A stretch of DNA of 64,000 nt. Origin: Crystallibacter degradans (lineage in GTDB: Bacteria; Actinomycetota; Actinomycetes; Actinomycetales; Micrococcaceae). The notes below the pieces were generated by a model. It had not been told where the DNA came from. It ran no database searches and saw only the letters and a list, made by a program, of their open reading frames with translations. Where the stretch lies: assembly GCF_012952295.1 (NCBI RefSeq), contig NZ_JABBCH010000012.1, positions 1 to 64,000 on the forward strand. Direction: 5' to 3'. This document shows positions 49,300 through 58,162 of the stretch, in pieces (position 1 is the first letter of the stretch; every line of letters starts with the position of its first letter). Made by a program: the position numbers and the translations under genes.

Positions 49300-50274
49300 A
49301 TGTTGAGTGGAACAGCCTTTGAGCTCTATGAATACGCGGTAACTCACCCGGACTGGACCAAGGAGTCCGCGTCGACTGCTCTCGGCTACACCATTCGGGA
49401 TCTCAATAGCGCCATTAATGAGCTCACTGGACGCCGCCTGTTCCAACAGCCGGCGCCCGATGTGGACTGCTTTACTGCCATCTCTCCGGACGTGGCCCTG
49501 GCGCAGCTGGTCGAGGTCGATGAACGTCTGCTTATCGATCTACGCGCCAAAATCAGCGGGCACCGGAGCGACATGGCTTCGCTCGTCCCCACATACCTTG
49601 CGGCACGAAAGCGAATCGCTCTCGATTCGTCCATTGAAATACTCGAAGACCCTGGGGTAATTCGAAAGCTACTGATGGACTACGGGCGGGATGTCACAGA
49701 ACAGGTCCTGATCAGCCAGCCTGGCTCAGGGTCTACGGCGGAGGTCCATGAAGAGGGCATCCAGAAGGACCTGGAACTCCTGGAACGCGGCATAGTCAGA
49801 AAAAATCTCTACAATGCCAGCACTCTGGATCATGTGCCTACTCGGAAAGCGGTCGCCGCGACGGCCCCCGCTGGCTTGGAATATCGGACATTGCCCTACG
49901 TGCCACTGAAAGTCCTGATCTTCGACCAGTCCTTGGCACTCGTAGCCCGCCAACTGGACGCCGATGATCGAGCAGCTCTGGTGGTGCGTGACGTCAATCT
50001 AATCCATGTATTCACGCAGTTATTCAATGTGGCATGGGAAGTTGCAACCCCCTACGGCTGGGAGACCGAAAGCCGAAACCCTGCTGACCTCAACAGCATT
50101 CAACGATCCGTCCTCCGCGGCATGGCTGCCGGTTACTCCGACGAAGTGATTGCACGGAGGCTGGACATCAGTGTGCGCACCTGCCGCCGGCATATCGCAT
50201 GGATGCTCGAAGGGCTGGGCGCCGAAAGCCGCTTCCAGGCGGCACTCAAGGCCAAAGAAGCAGGCTGGCTCTAG
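49300..50274 (+). CDS. Transcriptional regulator with N-terminal winged helix and C-terminal LuxR HTH
   Basis: GAGGGGG six bases before the ATG at 49300 gives 324 aa. The N-terminus (~1-60) reads like a TrmB/MarR-type winged helix (FELYEYAVTHPDWTKESAST, then SAINELTGRRLFQ). The middle is a PLD-like sensor region (for example LPYVPLKVLIFDQSLALVAR). The C-terminus is a LuxR HTH (NSIQRSVLRGMAAGYSDEVI, then VRTCRRHIAWMLEGLGAESR). Such regulators often sit next to peptide and secondary-metabolite loci. It is divergent from the peptide/SpaB_C genes and is their likely regulator. Confidence 0.8.
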   Translation: MLSGTAFELYEYAVTHPDWTKESASTALGYTIRDLNSAINELTGRRLFQQPAPDVDCFTAISPDVALAQLVEVDERLLIDLRAKISGHRSDMASLVPTYLAARKRIALDSSIEILEDPGVIRKLLMDYGRDVTEQVLISQPGSGSTAEVHEEGIQKDLELLERGIVRKNLYNASTLDHVPTRKAVAATAPAGLEYRTLPYVPLKVLIFDQSLALVARQLDADDRAALVVRDVNLIHVFTQLFNVAWEVATPYGWETESRNPADLNSIQRSVLRGMAAGYSDEVIARRLDISVRTCRRHIAWMLEGLGAESRFQAALKAKEAGWL

Positions 50275-50342
50275 TCGGGAAGCAAGAAATCAATTGCACA
50301 AATAGAAAACAGCTGTTGCCTTCGGGGCAACTGTTCGGGTTA

Positions 50343-50366
50343 TCCTGTGTGAGTGAGAACACAGGA
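50343..50366. promoter_or_regulatory. Inverted repeat over the GTG start of the aminotransferase gene
   Basis: TCCTGTGT and ACACAGGA (8-bp perfect arms, 8 bp apart) flank the GTG at 50353. TATCCT (50341-50346) is a possible -10, which would place the transcript start at or near the GTG, that is a leaderless mRNA. A repressor on this dyad would block it directly. Confidence 0.55.
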
Positions 50367-51639
50367 ATCTTCCGCTTCTGCCGACATGCCAACCGAAACC
50401 GAAGTAGCGCTTGAACGTGCGGTCACTTCGCATCGGCACCACAGTCTGTACTCGGACCGGGCAGCCAAAATCAAGCAATCCGCCGTTCGCGATGTCTTCG
50501 ATATTTCGCTACGCCCCGGCCTCGTCTCGCTCGCCGGAGGAAACCCGTTTTTGCAGTCCCTGCCCTTGGAGAAGCTCGCGGGAATGGCCTACAGGCTCAT
50601 CGCCGAGCAGGGCATGACAGCCCTCCAGTACGGCGGCGGCCAGGGAACCGAACGGCTTCGCACCCAGGCCTGTGAAGTCATGGCCGAGGAAGGCATTGAG
50701 GACGCCGACCCGGCGAACGTGGTGATCACCACCGGTTCCCAGTCCGCCCAGGACGTCGCCTGCAAGGTCTTCTGCAACCCCGGAGACGTTGTGCTCTGTG
50801 AAGACCCAACTTATGTGGGTGCCCTGAACACTTTCGAAGCTTATGAGGTCACGGTGGAGACCGTAGCCATGGATGAACTCGGCCTCATTCCCGACGAACT
50901 GCAGCGGCGCATTGATGAGGTCCGCTCTGCCGGCGGCAACATCAAGTTCCTTTACACCATCCCCAACTTCAACAACCCGTCGGGCATCACGCTCGCCGCA
51001 GAGCGCCGGCAGCGCGTCGTGGAGATCTGCCAGGACGCGAACATCCTGATCATCGAGGACAACCCGTACGGCTTGCTGCGCTTCGATGGCCACCCGATCG
51101 CCCCACTGCGCGCGGGCCACCCGGACGACGTGATCTACATGGGTTCGTTCTCCAAGATTCTCGCGCCCGGCCTGAGGATCGGTTGGGCCTTGGTGCCGGC
51201 GCATCTGCAGCGGCGTTTCTATCTGGCCAGTGAGGCAGTCACGCTCTGCCCGCCCACGCTGAACCAGATGCTCATCTCGGAGTACCTGGATGGCCACGAC
51301 TGGCGCGGGCAGATTACTACCTACCGCAGCCTCTATTCCGAGCGCTGCACAGCCATGCTCCAGGCGCTCGAAGACTTCATGCCGGAGGGCGTCAGCTGGA
51401 CCCAGCCGGAGGGCGGTTTCTTTATCTGGGTGAGCCTGCCGGAGGGAATCGACACCTACCCGCTGCTGTACAAGGCGATCGACGCCGGCGTCATCTTCAT
51501 TCCCGGCGCCGCCTTCACCCCATCCGACGATCCCTCCAGCAAGCTCAGGCTGGCATTTAGTGCCGTGTCCACCGAGAACATCCGTGAGGGCGTGCGCCGG
51601 TTGGCTCCCGTGTTGCAGGAGGCTATGGGTGCCCGGTAG
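50353..51639 (+). CDS. PLP-dependent aminotransferase, class I/II (2-aminoadipate transaminase/MocR-like)
   Basis: This 428-aa fold-type I aminotransferase has the substrate-binding SLAGGNPFLQSLP near residue 60, YGGGQGTERLR near 95, NNPSG near 205 and the Schiff-base Lys in GSFSKILAPGLRIGW near 272. It is closest in style to the LysN/aromatic-2-aminoadipate group without the MocR HTH. The GTG at 50353 may be leaderless; ATG 50386 is a shorter alternative. The amino acid used is unknown. Confidence 0.85.
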   Translation: MRTQESSASADMPTETEVALERAVTSHRHHSLYSDRAAKIKQSAVRDVFDISLRPGLVSLAGGNPFLQSLPLEKLAGMAYRLIAEQGMTALQYGGGQGTERLRTQACEVMAEEGIEDADPANVVITTGSQSAQDVACKVFCNPGDVVLCEDPTYVGALNTFEAYEVTVETVAMDELGLIPDELQRRIDEVRSAGGNIKFLYTIPNFNNPSGITLAAERRQRVVEICQDANILIIEDNPYGLLRFDGHPIAPLRAGHPDDVIYMGSFSKILAPGLRIGWALVPAHLQRRFYLASEAVTLCPPTLNQMLISEYLDGHDWRGQITTYRSLYSERCTAMLQALEDFMPEGVSWTQPEGGFFIWVSLPEGIDTYPLLYKAIDAGVIFIPGAAFTPSDDPSSKLRLAFSAVSTENIREGVRRLAPVLQEAMGAR

Positions 51640-51645
51640 CAGCTA

Positions 51646-51861
51646 TCAGCGCTTCTTGAGGTACTTGTAGTAGACATAGCGGCCGCCGAAGTAGAGACCC
51701 AGGACCAGAATGATGCGCAGAATTCCGTTCATGCCCGGGAACAGGAATATGAATACGTAGCTCAGCAGGAATATGACGGCCATGCCCCAGAGGGTGCGCC
51801 GCCAGTCGATCTTGGGCACGTCGGGACGGTTGCCGGACCCCGAAGGTCGGTTATTGCTCAT
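51646..51861 (-). CDS. Small two-span membrane protein
   Basis: ATG 51861 gives 71 aa. After a hydrophilic Asn/Pro/Arg-rich ~25 residues come two hydrophobic stretches (WGMAVIFLLSYVFIFLF and GILRIILVLGLYFGGRYVYY) and a Lys-rich end. It is convergent with the aminotransferase, 6 bp between stops. No family recognised. Confidence 0.65.
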   Translation of the reverse strand: MSNNRPSGSGNRPDVPKIDWRRTLWGMAVIFLLSYVFIFLFPGMNGILRIILVLGLYFGGRYVYYKYLKKR

Positions 51862-51905
51862 GGCCCAAGTCAATCACAGGCGCGGGCGGTCCCTGTTTCG
51901 AATGC

Positions 51906-52394
51906 TCAGCGCTCGACCAGGATGCCGTCTGCATCGGCATAAACCATGACACCTGGCCGGAATGCCACACCAGCGATCTCGACGCGCACATCCACTTCGC
52001 CGAGAGCGTCTTTGGCGCTTTTGCGCGGGTTACTGCCCAGTGCCTTGACCCCCAGTGACAGCTGCGCAAGGGCAGTGCGGTCGCGAATGGGTCCGTTGAT
52101 GATGACGCCAGCCCAGCCGTTTTCCACCGCTGCGGCGGCGATCATGTCCCCCATCAGGGCGGTGTTGAGCGAGCCGCCGCCGTCCACCACGAGAACCGCG
52201 CCTCCCCCGGGTGAATTCAGAACGGATTTCACCAATCCGTTGTCTTCATGGCAGCGAATGGTACGGACGGGGCCACTGAATGCCACGTTGCCGCCCAGGT
52301 CCTGGAACTGCAGCGGCACCGACTGGAGGTCTTCGCCTCGCTCGTCATACAGGTCCGCGGTGGAAACAGAACCGGAAAGATCAGTGCTGGTCAT
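51906..52394 (-). CDS. RraA-like protein (regulator of RNase E / HMG aldolase fold)
   Basis: This 162-aa protein has VRTIRCHEDNGLVKSVLNS, VVDGGGSLNTALMGDMIAAA, GWAGVIINGPIRDRTALAQL and VRVEIAGVAFRPGVMVYADA, all family-typical of RraA. GGGIRDR-like GPIRDR is present. E. coli RraA inhibits RNase E; other members are 4-hydroxy-4-methyl-2-oxoglutarate aldolases, distinguished by a metal-ligand Asp and Arg pair that looks present here. Its role here is therefore open. It lies about 110 bp after the bkd operon, same strand. Confidence 0.88.
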   Translation of the reverse strand: MTSTDLSGSVSTADLYDERGEDLQSVPLQFQDLGGNVAFSGPVRTIRCHEDNGLVKSVLNSPGGGAVLVVDGGGSLNTALMGDMIAAAAVENGWAGVIINGPIRDRTALAQLSLGVKALGSNPRKSAKDALGEVDVRVEIAGVAFRPGVMVYADADGILVER

Positions 52395-52505
52395 CGGGAA
52401 TGGTCTCCTTTCGCCACATGCGCTCGATCATAACCCAAGCCAGAAGGGAGCCACGCCTTCCTACGGGCGCAGGCCCCTTCGACGACTTCGACCGTTCCGA
52501 GGTCT

Positions 52506-54071
52506 CTAATCAAGCAGAAGCGCGGGTTCTTCCATGATCGCGGCAACGTCGGCCATGAAACGGGCGGAAAGATCGCCGTCCACCACACGATGGTCGAAGG
52601 AACCGCCAAGGGTAGTGATCCAGCGCGGAATGACTTCCCCGTCCAGCACCCAGGGCTTCTGCTTGATGGTGCCGAAGGCCACGATCGCTACTTCGCCCGG
52701 GTTGATGATGGGTGTTCCGGTGTCGATGCCCAGCGCCCCGACGTTGGTGATGGTCAACGTGCCGCCCTGCATTTCGGCCGGTTGGGTCTTGCCCGCGCGC
52801 GCCTTGGTGGCGAGTTCGTTGAGGGCGATGGCCAGTTCCTTCAGGGACAGATCCTGTGCGTCCTTGATGTTCGGAACCATGAGTCCGCGCGGCGTGGCGG
52901 CGGCGATCCCGAGATTCATGAAGTGCTTGATCAGGATCTCGTCATCGGTCCAGGTGGCATTCACGGAGGGGTTCCGCGCTGCCGCCCAGATGACCGCTTT
53001 GGCCAGAATCAGCAACGGTGAAATCTTGATGCCCTCGAAGTCGCGGCTGACCTTGAGCCGCTTCACGAACTCCATGGTCCGGGAGGCATCCACATCAACG
53101 AAGATGCTGACATGCGGAGCGGAAAAGGCCGATTCGACCATGGCCTTAGCCGTGGCCTTGCGGACACCCTTGACCTTGACCCGCTCAATGCGCTGGTTCT
53201 GCGGCTTCTTGCTCGGTGCCCAGAAGGTCTCGGCCTGATCCAGCTCGGCGTCGCGCTGTGCCTGGTAGCTCAGCAGGTCCGCCTTCGTGACCTCTCCACC
53301 GCGGCCGGTGGGAGTGATGTCCGCCAGATCGATCCCCAGATCCTTGGCAGCCTTGCGCACAGGCGGCTTCGCCAACACGCGGGTCAGCAGGCGGTTCACT
53401 GCGGCCTGCACGGCCTCGCCGCGCTGCTGGCCCTTGGTGCCGTCCCGGGTTATTCCGCTTTCGACGGCGGAGTCAGGGGACGCTGCCGAGGGAACCGGCG
53501 GCACGTGCGGGGCATGCTGCTGTGGCGCCGAATCGGAGACACCATGGCGGTGATGGGGAGCCGCCGTCGTTGTTTGGTCAATAGCTGGGCTGGGGCTGGA
53601 CGTGCGCCGCGGGCGGCGCTTGACGGCATCTGCCTTGGGGCCGGAGCCGACCAGCGATCCGCTGACCATGCCCGGTTCGCTGGCTGGCGGCGTTGCCTCG
53701 ACTGCGTCAGCCAGTGGATCGCCCTCAGTCTTCGCGGGCGCGTCCCGTGGCAGGGCACCGCTGTCCGGACGCGCTGGGGCCTGCACTGCGTCCCCGGAAT
53801 CTTTCACGGGCAAGGGCTGGCCGGCGCCGCCGACGTTCACGGAGATGATCGGTGTGCCCACCTCGATGGTCTGCCCCTCCGGCACGAGCAGTTCCGCCAC
53901 GACGCCCGCGTACGGGCTGGGCAGCTCCACCAGGGACTTGGCCGTTTCGATCTCCACGATCACGTCATTGACGGCGACCGTGTCCCCGGGCTTGACCTTC
54001 CAGGAAACGATTTCGGCTTCGACCAGGCCTTCGCCGACGTCCGGGAGGTTGAATGATTCGATATTCGACAT
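52506..54071 (-). CDS. bkdC: Dihydrolipoamide acyltransferase, E2 of branched-chain 2-oxoacid dehydrogenase
   Basis: This 521-aa E2 has one lipoyl domain with Lys45 in [15 protein letters not shown], a long Pro/Ala/Ser-rich linker (about 90-225), a peripheral-subunit-binding domain ([20 protein letters not shown], then [13 protein letters not shown]) and a catalytic domain with the active-site motif [10 protein letters not shown] near the C-terminus. Third gene of the operon, 15 bp after E1 beta. The complex oxidises branched-chain 2-oxoacids to acyl-CoA; a pyruvate-type role cannot be fully excluded. E3 is not in the window. Confidence 0.92.
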   Translation of the reverse strand: MSNIESFNLPDVGEGLVEAEIVSWKVKPGDTVAVNDVIVEIETAKSLVELPSPYAGVVAELLVPEGQTIEVGTPIISVNVGGAGQPLPVKDSGDAVQAPARPDSGALPRDAPAKTEGDPLADAVEATPPASEPGMVSGSLVGSGPKADAVKRRPRRTSSPSPAIDQTTTAAPHHRHGVSDSAPQQHAPHVPPVPSAASPDSAVESGITRDGTKGQQRGEAVQAAVNRLLTRVLAKPPVRKAAKDLGIDLADITPTGRGGEVTKADLLSYQAQRDAELDQAETFWAPSKKPQNQRIERVKVKGVRKATAKAMVESAFSAPHVSIFVDVDASRTMEFVKRLKVSRDFEGIKISPLLILAKAVIWAAARNPSVNATWTDDEILIKHFMNLGIAAATPRGLMVPNIKDAQDLSLKELAIALNELATKARAGKTQPAEMQGGTLTITNVGALGIDTGTPIINPGEVAIVAFGTIKQKPWVLDGEVIPRWITTLGGSFDHRVVDGDLSARFMADVAAIMEEPALLLD

Positions 54072-54086
54072 GGAAACTCCGATGCG

Positions 54087-55061
54087 TCAGTAGGCGAGGG
54101 AACGGTCGAGGGCCTCAAGCAGGCGGTCGATGTCCGGAAGATAGTGCTCCTCCACCTTGGCCACGGGGTAGGGCATGTGGAAACCGCCTACCCGCAGGAC
54201 CGGGGCCTCGAGGCTGAGGAAGGCGCGTTCGGAGATGCGCGCGGCGATCTCTCCGCCGATGCCGCCGAAAGTGGGCGCCTCGTGGGTGACGATCAGGTGC
54301 CCGGTCTTGTGCACCGACGTCGTGATGGTGTCGAAGTCGATCGGCGAGATGGAGCGCAAGTCAATCACCTCCACACTGTTGCCGTCCTCCTCGGCGGCCT
54401 GCGCCGCCGCCAGTGCGACCGGCACAAGCGGGCCGTAGGCGACGATGGTGGCGTCCGCTCCCTCCCGGACCGCCTTGGCGCTGAACGCGTCCTGACCGGG
54501 ATTGTCCGTGTCGACTTCGCCCTTGAGCCAATAGCGGCGCTTGGGCTCAAACACGATGACCGGGTCGTTCGATTCGACGGCTTGCTGGATCATCCAGTAG
54601 GCATCGTGCGGATTGGACGGGGTAATGATGCGCAGCCCCGCGGTATGCGCAAAGAGCGCCTCCGGCGATTCGGAGTGGTGCTCGATGGAGCCGATGCCGC
54701 CGCCGTAGGGAATGCGGATGACGACGGGCGCGCTGAGGTCCCCGGAACTGCGGGCGTGGATTTTGGCCAACTGCGTGGTGATCTGGTTGAAGCCCGGGAA
54801 CACGAATCCGTCGAACTGGATTTCGCAGACCGGCCGGTAGCCGCGGAACGCCAGGCCGATCGCCGTGCCGATGATGCCGGATTCGGCCAGCGGAGTGTCG
54901 ACCACTCGGGTCTTGCCGAACTCGGCCTGCAGGCCTTCGGTCACGCGGTAGACACCGCCCAAAGCGCCGATATCCTCGCCCATGAGCATGGTCTTCGGGT
55001 TGTTCTTCATCGTTTCGCGCAGGCCGGCGGTAATGGCCTTGGCGATGGTCATGTTGGCCAC
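54087..55061 (-). CDS. bkdB: Branched-chain 2-oxoacid dehydrogenase E1 beta subunit
   Basis: This 324-aa protein starts at the GTG at 55061, which overlaps the E1 alpha stop by one base (TAGTG), with GGAGGG seven bases upstream. Family regions are MGEDIGALGGVYRVTEGL, GTAIGLAFRGYRPVCEIQFD, FIHARSSG-type segment and VEVIDLRSISPIDFDTI. It matches the transketolase-type beta chains (BkdA2/PdhB). ATG 55052 is a less likely alternative because of its ribosome spacing. Confidence 0.93.
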   Translation of the reverse strand: MANMTIAKAITAGLRETMKNNPKTMLMGEDIGALGGVYRVTEGLQAEFGKTRVVDTPLAESGIIGTAIGLAFRGYRPVCEIQFDGFVFPGFNQITTQLAKIHARSSGDLSAPVVIRIPYGGGIGSIEHHSESPEALFAHTAGLRIITPSNPHDAYWMIQQAVESNDPVIVFEPKRRYWLKGEVDTDNPGQDAFSAKAVREGADATIVAYGPLVPVALAAAQAAEEDGNSVEVIDLRSISPIDFDTITTSVHKTGHLIVTHEAPTFGGIGGEIAARISERAFLSLEAPVLRVGGFHMPYPVAKVEEHYLPDIDRLLEALDRSLAY

Positions 55062-56233
55062 TAGTTGCCCTCCCCTGCCGCGTCGGCGTCCGCGAAGCCT
55101 GCCTCATACTCGCGGTGCCACGCGAGTTCTTCGGCGACCAGCGGGTGCGGGTCGGCGTAGACGTTGTTGAAGCTCTGCACCATCTCCGGACCGGTCATGG
55201 CCAGGACCTCGGCACGGACCTTAGCGGCCAGCTCATCGCCCTGGACCGCGACCTCCTCGAAGAAGGAGTCCTCCGCGGTGTTGCTGGAGCGCAGATACCG
55301 TTCCAGGCGCTTGAGCGGGTCCTTGTCCCTCCACGCGTCCTCCTCTGCGGAGAGCCGGTACTTGGTGGGGTCGTCGGCAGTGGTGTGGGCGCTCATCCGG
55401 TAGGTGAACGCCTCGATGAGCACAGGGCCCCGGCCGGAACGGGCATGCTCCAACGCCCAGCGCGTGACGGCGTGGACGGCAACCACATCGTTGCCGTCGA
55501 CCCGGATCCCCGGGAAGCCGTAGCCGCTGGCACGGTTCGACAGCGGGATCCGCGACTGCACTTCGGTAGGCACGGAGATGGCCCAGTGGTTGTTCTGGCA
55601 GAAGAAGACCACCGGAGACTGGTTCGAGGCGGCGAAGACCATCGACTCGTGGACGTCGCCCTCGGAGCTGGCACCGTCACCGAAGTAGGCGACACTGACG
55701 CCGTCCTCGCCGTCCCGCTGCAGGCCCATCGCGTAGCCGACGGCGTGCAGGGTCTGGGCGGCGAGGACCAGCGTGTAGAGGTGGAAGTTCTTTTCCCGGG
55801 GATCCCAGCCGCCGCTGGAAATTCCGCGGAAGAGCTTCAGCAAGGCGGACAATTCGAGCCCACGGGTCAGCGCCACACCGTGTTCCCGGTAGGTCGGGAA
55901 CACGTAGTCATTCGCCTGCAGCGCGGTCCCGGAACCGATCTGGGCGGCCTCCTGCCCCAGTAACGGCGGCCACATCACCAGCTGCCCCTGGCGTTGCAGG
56001 GCCACGGCTTCCTGGTCGAAGCGCCTGACCAGGAACATGTCCCGGTACAGCCCGCGCAGGGCCTCGCCGTCCAGATGCGCGGCGTAGGGGCCGTACTGGA
56101 CGTCCTCGCGCAGGGTTCCGTCCGAGGCAAGTAGCTGGACCATTTCCGGGGCGTCTGCAGGGTCGCTGGAGGTCATGGACTGCTCAAGTTCCTCAATGTC
56201 GAATTCAGAGGTGGGCAGGTGCTCAGCGCCCAT
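55061..56233 (-). CDS. bkdA: Branched-chain 2-oxoacid dehydrogenase E1 alpha subunit
   Basis: GAGGAG precedes the ATG at 56233, giving 390 aa. The TPP motif runs GDGASSEGDVHESMVFAASN to FFCQNN (about 185-212). RYREHGVALTRG-type (TYREHGVALTRG) and YRMSAHTTADDPTKY segments are family-typical. It is first in the bkdA-bkdB-bkdC order. A long palindrome sits 50 bp upstream. An aminotransferase gene lies further upstream on the same strand, consistent with amino-acid breakdown. Confidence 0.93.
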   Translation of the reverse strand: MGAEHLPTSEFDIEELEQSMTSSDPADAPEMVQLLASDGTLREDVQYGPYAAHLDGEALRGLYRDMFLVRRFDQEAVALQRQGQLVMWPPLLGQEAAQIGSGTALQANDYVFPTYREHGVALTRGLELSALLKLFRGISSGGWDPREKNFHLYTLVLAAQTLHAVGYAMGLQRDGEDGVSVAYFGDGASSEGDVHESMVFAASNQSPVVFFCQNNHWAISVPTEVQSRIPLSNRASGYGFPGIRVDGNDVVAVHAVTRWALEHARSGRGPVLIEAFTYRMSAHTTADDPTKYRLSAEEDAWRDKDPLKRLERYLRSSNTAEDSFFEEVAVQGDELAAKVRAEVLAMTGPEMVQSFNNVYADPHPLVAEELAWHREYEAGFADADAAGEGN

Positions 56234-56282
56234 ACGAACTCCTCGCCGGCATGCCGCCCGTCGACGGTTACCTTAGCTGCTG

Positions 56283-56324
56283 ATATATGCCTTGCCGGGA
56301 ATGCATTACCGGCAAGGCATATAT
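56283..56324. promoter_or_regulatory. 42-nt near-perfect palindrome upstream of the bkd operon
   Basis: ATATATGCCTTGCCGG (56283-56298) and CCGGCAAGGCATATAT (56309-56324) are perfect 16-bp arms; inside, AATG/CATT pair again across one G-A mismatch. It begins 50 bp upstream of the bkdA ATG and 59 bp after the aminotransferase stop. A large operator or a hairpin are both possible. Confidence 0.8.
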
Positions 56325-56382
56325 TGGTCGATTTTCTGTTCCAGCCTAACGATACCGGGCCTCAGCCCCGCTGTTGTTACGG

Positions 56383-57534
56383 TCAGGAAACGCCGGGGCC
56401 TTTTGTATAGTTCGCACACAGAGAGAGGAAACGGGTATTGGCCTCCACCTCGCCGATGCTGACGCGGACTCCTTCGTTGGGGAAGGCCCGGACAGAGAGG
56501 GCCTGCTCCCCCGCGTAGGCCGCAAAGTCCTGGGCATTCTCACCCAACGGAAGCCAGACGAAATTGCCCTGGGACTCCGGGATCTTCCAACCGAGATCGC
56601 TCAGGCCAGCTACTACGCGGTCGCGTTCGTCCACGAGGCTTTGTACCCTTTCCACAACCTTGTCGTAGTGCTTCAGCGAGGCAATGGCCGCGTCCTCGGC
56701 CAGGCTGGACACCGCGAAGGGCGTCGCGGCGACTCGCAGGTGCTGGGTGAGTTCCGGGTTCGCGACCGAGTATCCGACGCGCAGATTGGCCAGGCCGTGG
56801 GCTTTGGAGAAGGTCCGCAGGACGATCACGTTGGGGTGCTTCTTGTACACCTTGATGCCGTCCACCACTTCCGGATCCCGGACGAACTCGGTATAGGCCT
56901 CGTCGATGACCACCACCACGTCCTGCGGGACCTTGGCCAGGAAGTCCTCCACCTGGGAGGTGGTCAGGGCCGGGCCGGTCGGGTTGTTCGGGGTGCACAA
57001 CAGGATGACTTTAGTCCGGTCGCTGATGGCGGCTGCCATGGCTTCTAGATCGTGCGAGCCGTCGGCCTGGTTGGGGATCTGCACGCTTGCTGCGCCGGAA
57101 AGGCCGATCATGATCGGGTAGGCCTCGAAGGAGCGCCAGGCGTAGATAACCTCGTCCGCTGTGCCGTCCTCGCTCTGGCCGGAGAAGGTCTGCAGGATCT
57201 GGACCAACGCGCCCAGGCTGCCGGCACCGGTGACAATGTCCTCCGCGGGTACATCCAGGAAACGGCTCAGCTCGGTGCGCAACGCTGTAGACAGCGGATC
57301 AGGGTAGCGCATGATGTTGTGCTGGGACTGGATGGACTCCAGCACCTCAGGGATGGGCGGAAGCGGGTTCTCGTTGGAGGAGAGCTTGTACGGCTGCAGC
57401 CCTTCAATAACGGCCGGTGGTTTGCCCGCCGCGTATTTGGGCAGCCGGTCCATAACCGGGCGGGGGCGGATCTGACGGTCCTGAGCGGTCGTCTGAACCG
57501 CAGCTACTTTGGTGGGGTTCTGGCTAGAAGTCAT
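56383..57534 (-). CDS. Histidinol-phosphate/aromatic aminotransferase (HisC-Pat type)
   Basis: This 383-aa PLP enzyme has KLSSNENPLPPIPEVLESIQ, TGAGSLGALVQILQTF, TPNNPTGPALT, DEAYTEFVRDP and the Schiff-base Lys in RTFSKAHGLANLRVGY. It matches the HisC / aromatic amino acid (Pat) group, as is common in Actinobacteria. No his genes are nearby, so a Pat-type role (Phe/Tyr) is more likely than histidine synthesis. It lies upstream of the bkd genes on the same strand, separated by the palindrome. Confidence 0.88.
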   Translation of the reverse strand: MTSSQNPTKVAAVQTTAQDRQIRPRPVMDRLPKYAAGKPPAVIEGLQPYKLSSNENPLPPIPEVLESIQSQHNIMRYPDPLSTALRTELSRFLDVPAEDIVTGAGSLGALVQILQTFSGQSEDGTADEVIYAWRSFEAYPIMIGLSGAASVQIPNQADGSHDLEAMAAAISDRTKVILLCTPNNPTGPALTTSQVEDFLAKVPQDVVVVIDEAYTEFVRDPEVVDGIKVYKKHPNVIVLRTFSKAHGLANLRVGYSVANPELTQHLRVAATPFAVSSLAEDAAIASLKHYDKVVERVQSLVDERDRVVAGLSDLGWKIPESQGNFVWLPLGENAQDFAAYAGEQALSVRAFPNEGVRVSIGEVEANTRFLSLCANYTKGPGVS

Positions 57535-57617
57535 GGGTTAAAGAATACGGTGATGCAACGAGGTGTTTGTCACGCCGATCCTGTGCCTCCTGATCGGCGG
57601 TATGACAGCATGAAGCC

Positions 57618-58022
57618 ATGGGAAAGTTCATTGTGCGTGTTCTGATCAACGGCCTGGCGCTGTGGATAGCAAGCTGGATCCTGCCGGGCATCACGGTGGA
57701 AAGCACCGCCGCAACGGAAGTTGCGCAGGGAAACTCTACGGCCGGCGTCGTACTTGCGTTCCTCTTTATCGGGCTCATTTTCGGCCTGGTCAACGCGATC
57801 GTGCGGCCGATCGTCAGTTTCCTGTCGCTGCCGGTCACGATCCTGACATTGGGCCTGTTCACCATCATCATCAACGCGCTCATGCTGATGCTCACGGCGT
57901 GGCTCTCTTCCTACACGCCCGTGAACTTTGTAGTGGATTCCTTCTTCTGGACCGCGGTGCTCGGCTCGCTGATCATCAGCCTCGTGTCCCTGATCGCCGG
58001 ATCGATCACGCGGACCCGGTAG
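57618..58022 (+). CDS. Phage-holin-superfamily-IV (DUF360-like) membrane protein
   Basis: This 134-aa protein has four spans: residues 8-24 (VLINGLALWIASWILP), 43-64, 68-92 (VSFLSLPVTILTLGLFTIII) and 112-131. MGKFIVRVLINGLALW with FGLVNAIVRPI is the signature of the actinobacterial 4-TM superfamily IV holin-like proteins, which are chromosomal and not part of a prophage. Function is unknown. Confidence 0.82.
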   Translation: MGKFIVRVLINGLALWIASWILPGITVESTAATEVAQGNSTAGVVLAFLFIGLIFGLVNAIVRPIVSFLSLPVTILTLGLFTIIINALMLMLTAWLSSYTPVNFVVDSFFWTAVLGSLIISLVSLIAGSITRTR

Positions 58023-58032
58023 TTCCCGGTTG

Positions 58033-58068
58033 GCCTCACCGGCGGCCGGCGGCGCGGTGAGGCACTTT
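58033..58068 (+). terminator. Terminator after the holin-like gene
   Basis: GCCTCACCG (58033-58041) pairs with CGGTGAGGC (58055-58063) and is followed by ACTTTT. Confidence 0.8.
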
Positions 58069-58162
58069 TGATCCGCCCGTAACGTGCCGCCATCGCTGCC
58101 GAAACACGCCGTTCCTACAGTCTTACCAACAGGGTGAAACCGCTCCCCTTTTGGAGGACTGA

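Noticed and set aside
57618-58022. Holin-like protein as a phage lysis gene
   Set aside because: The superfamily-IV form is chromosomal in Actinobacteria and no endolysin or phage gene adjoins it.
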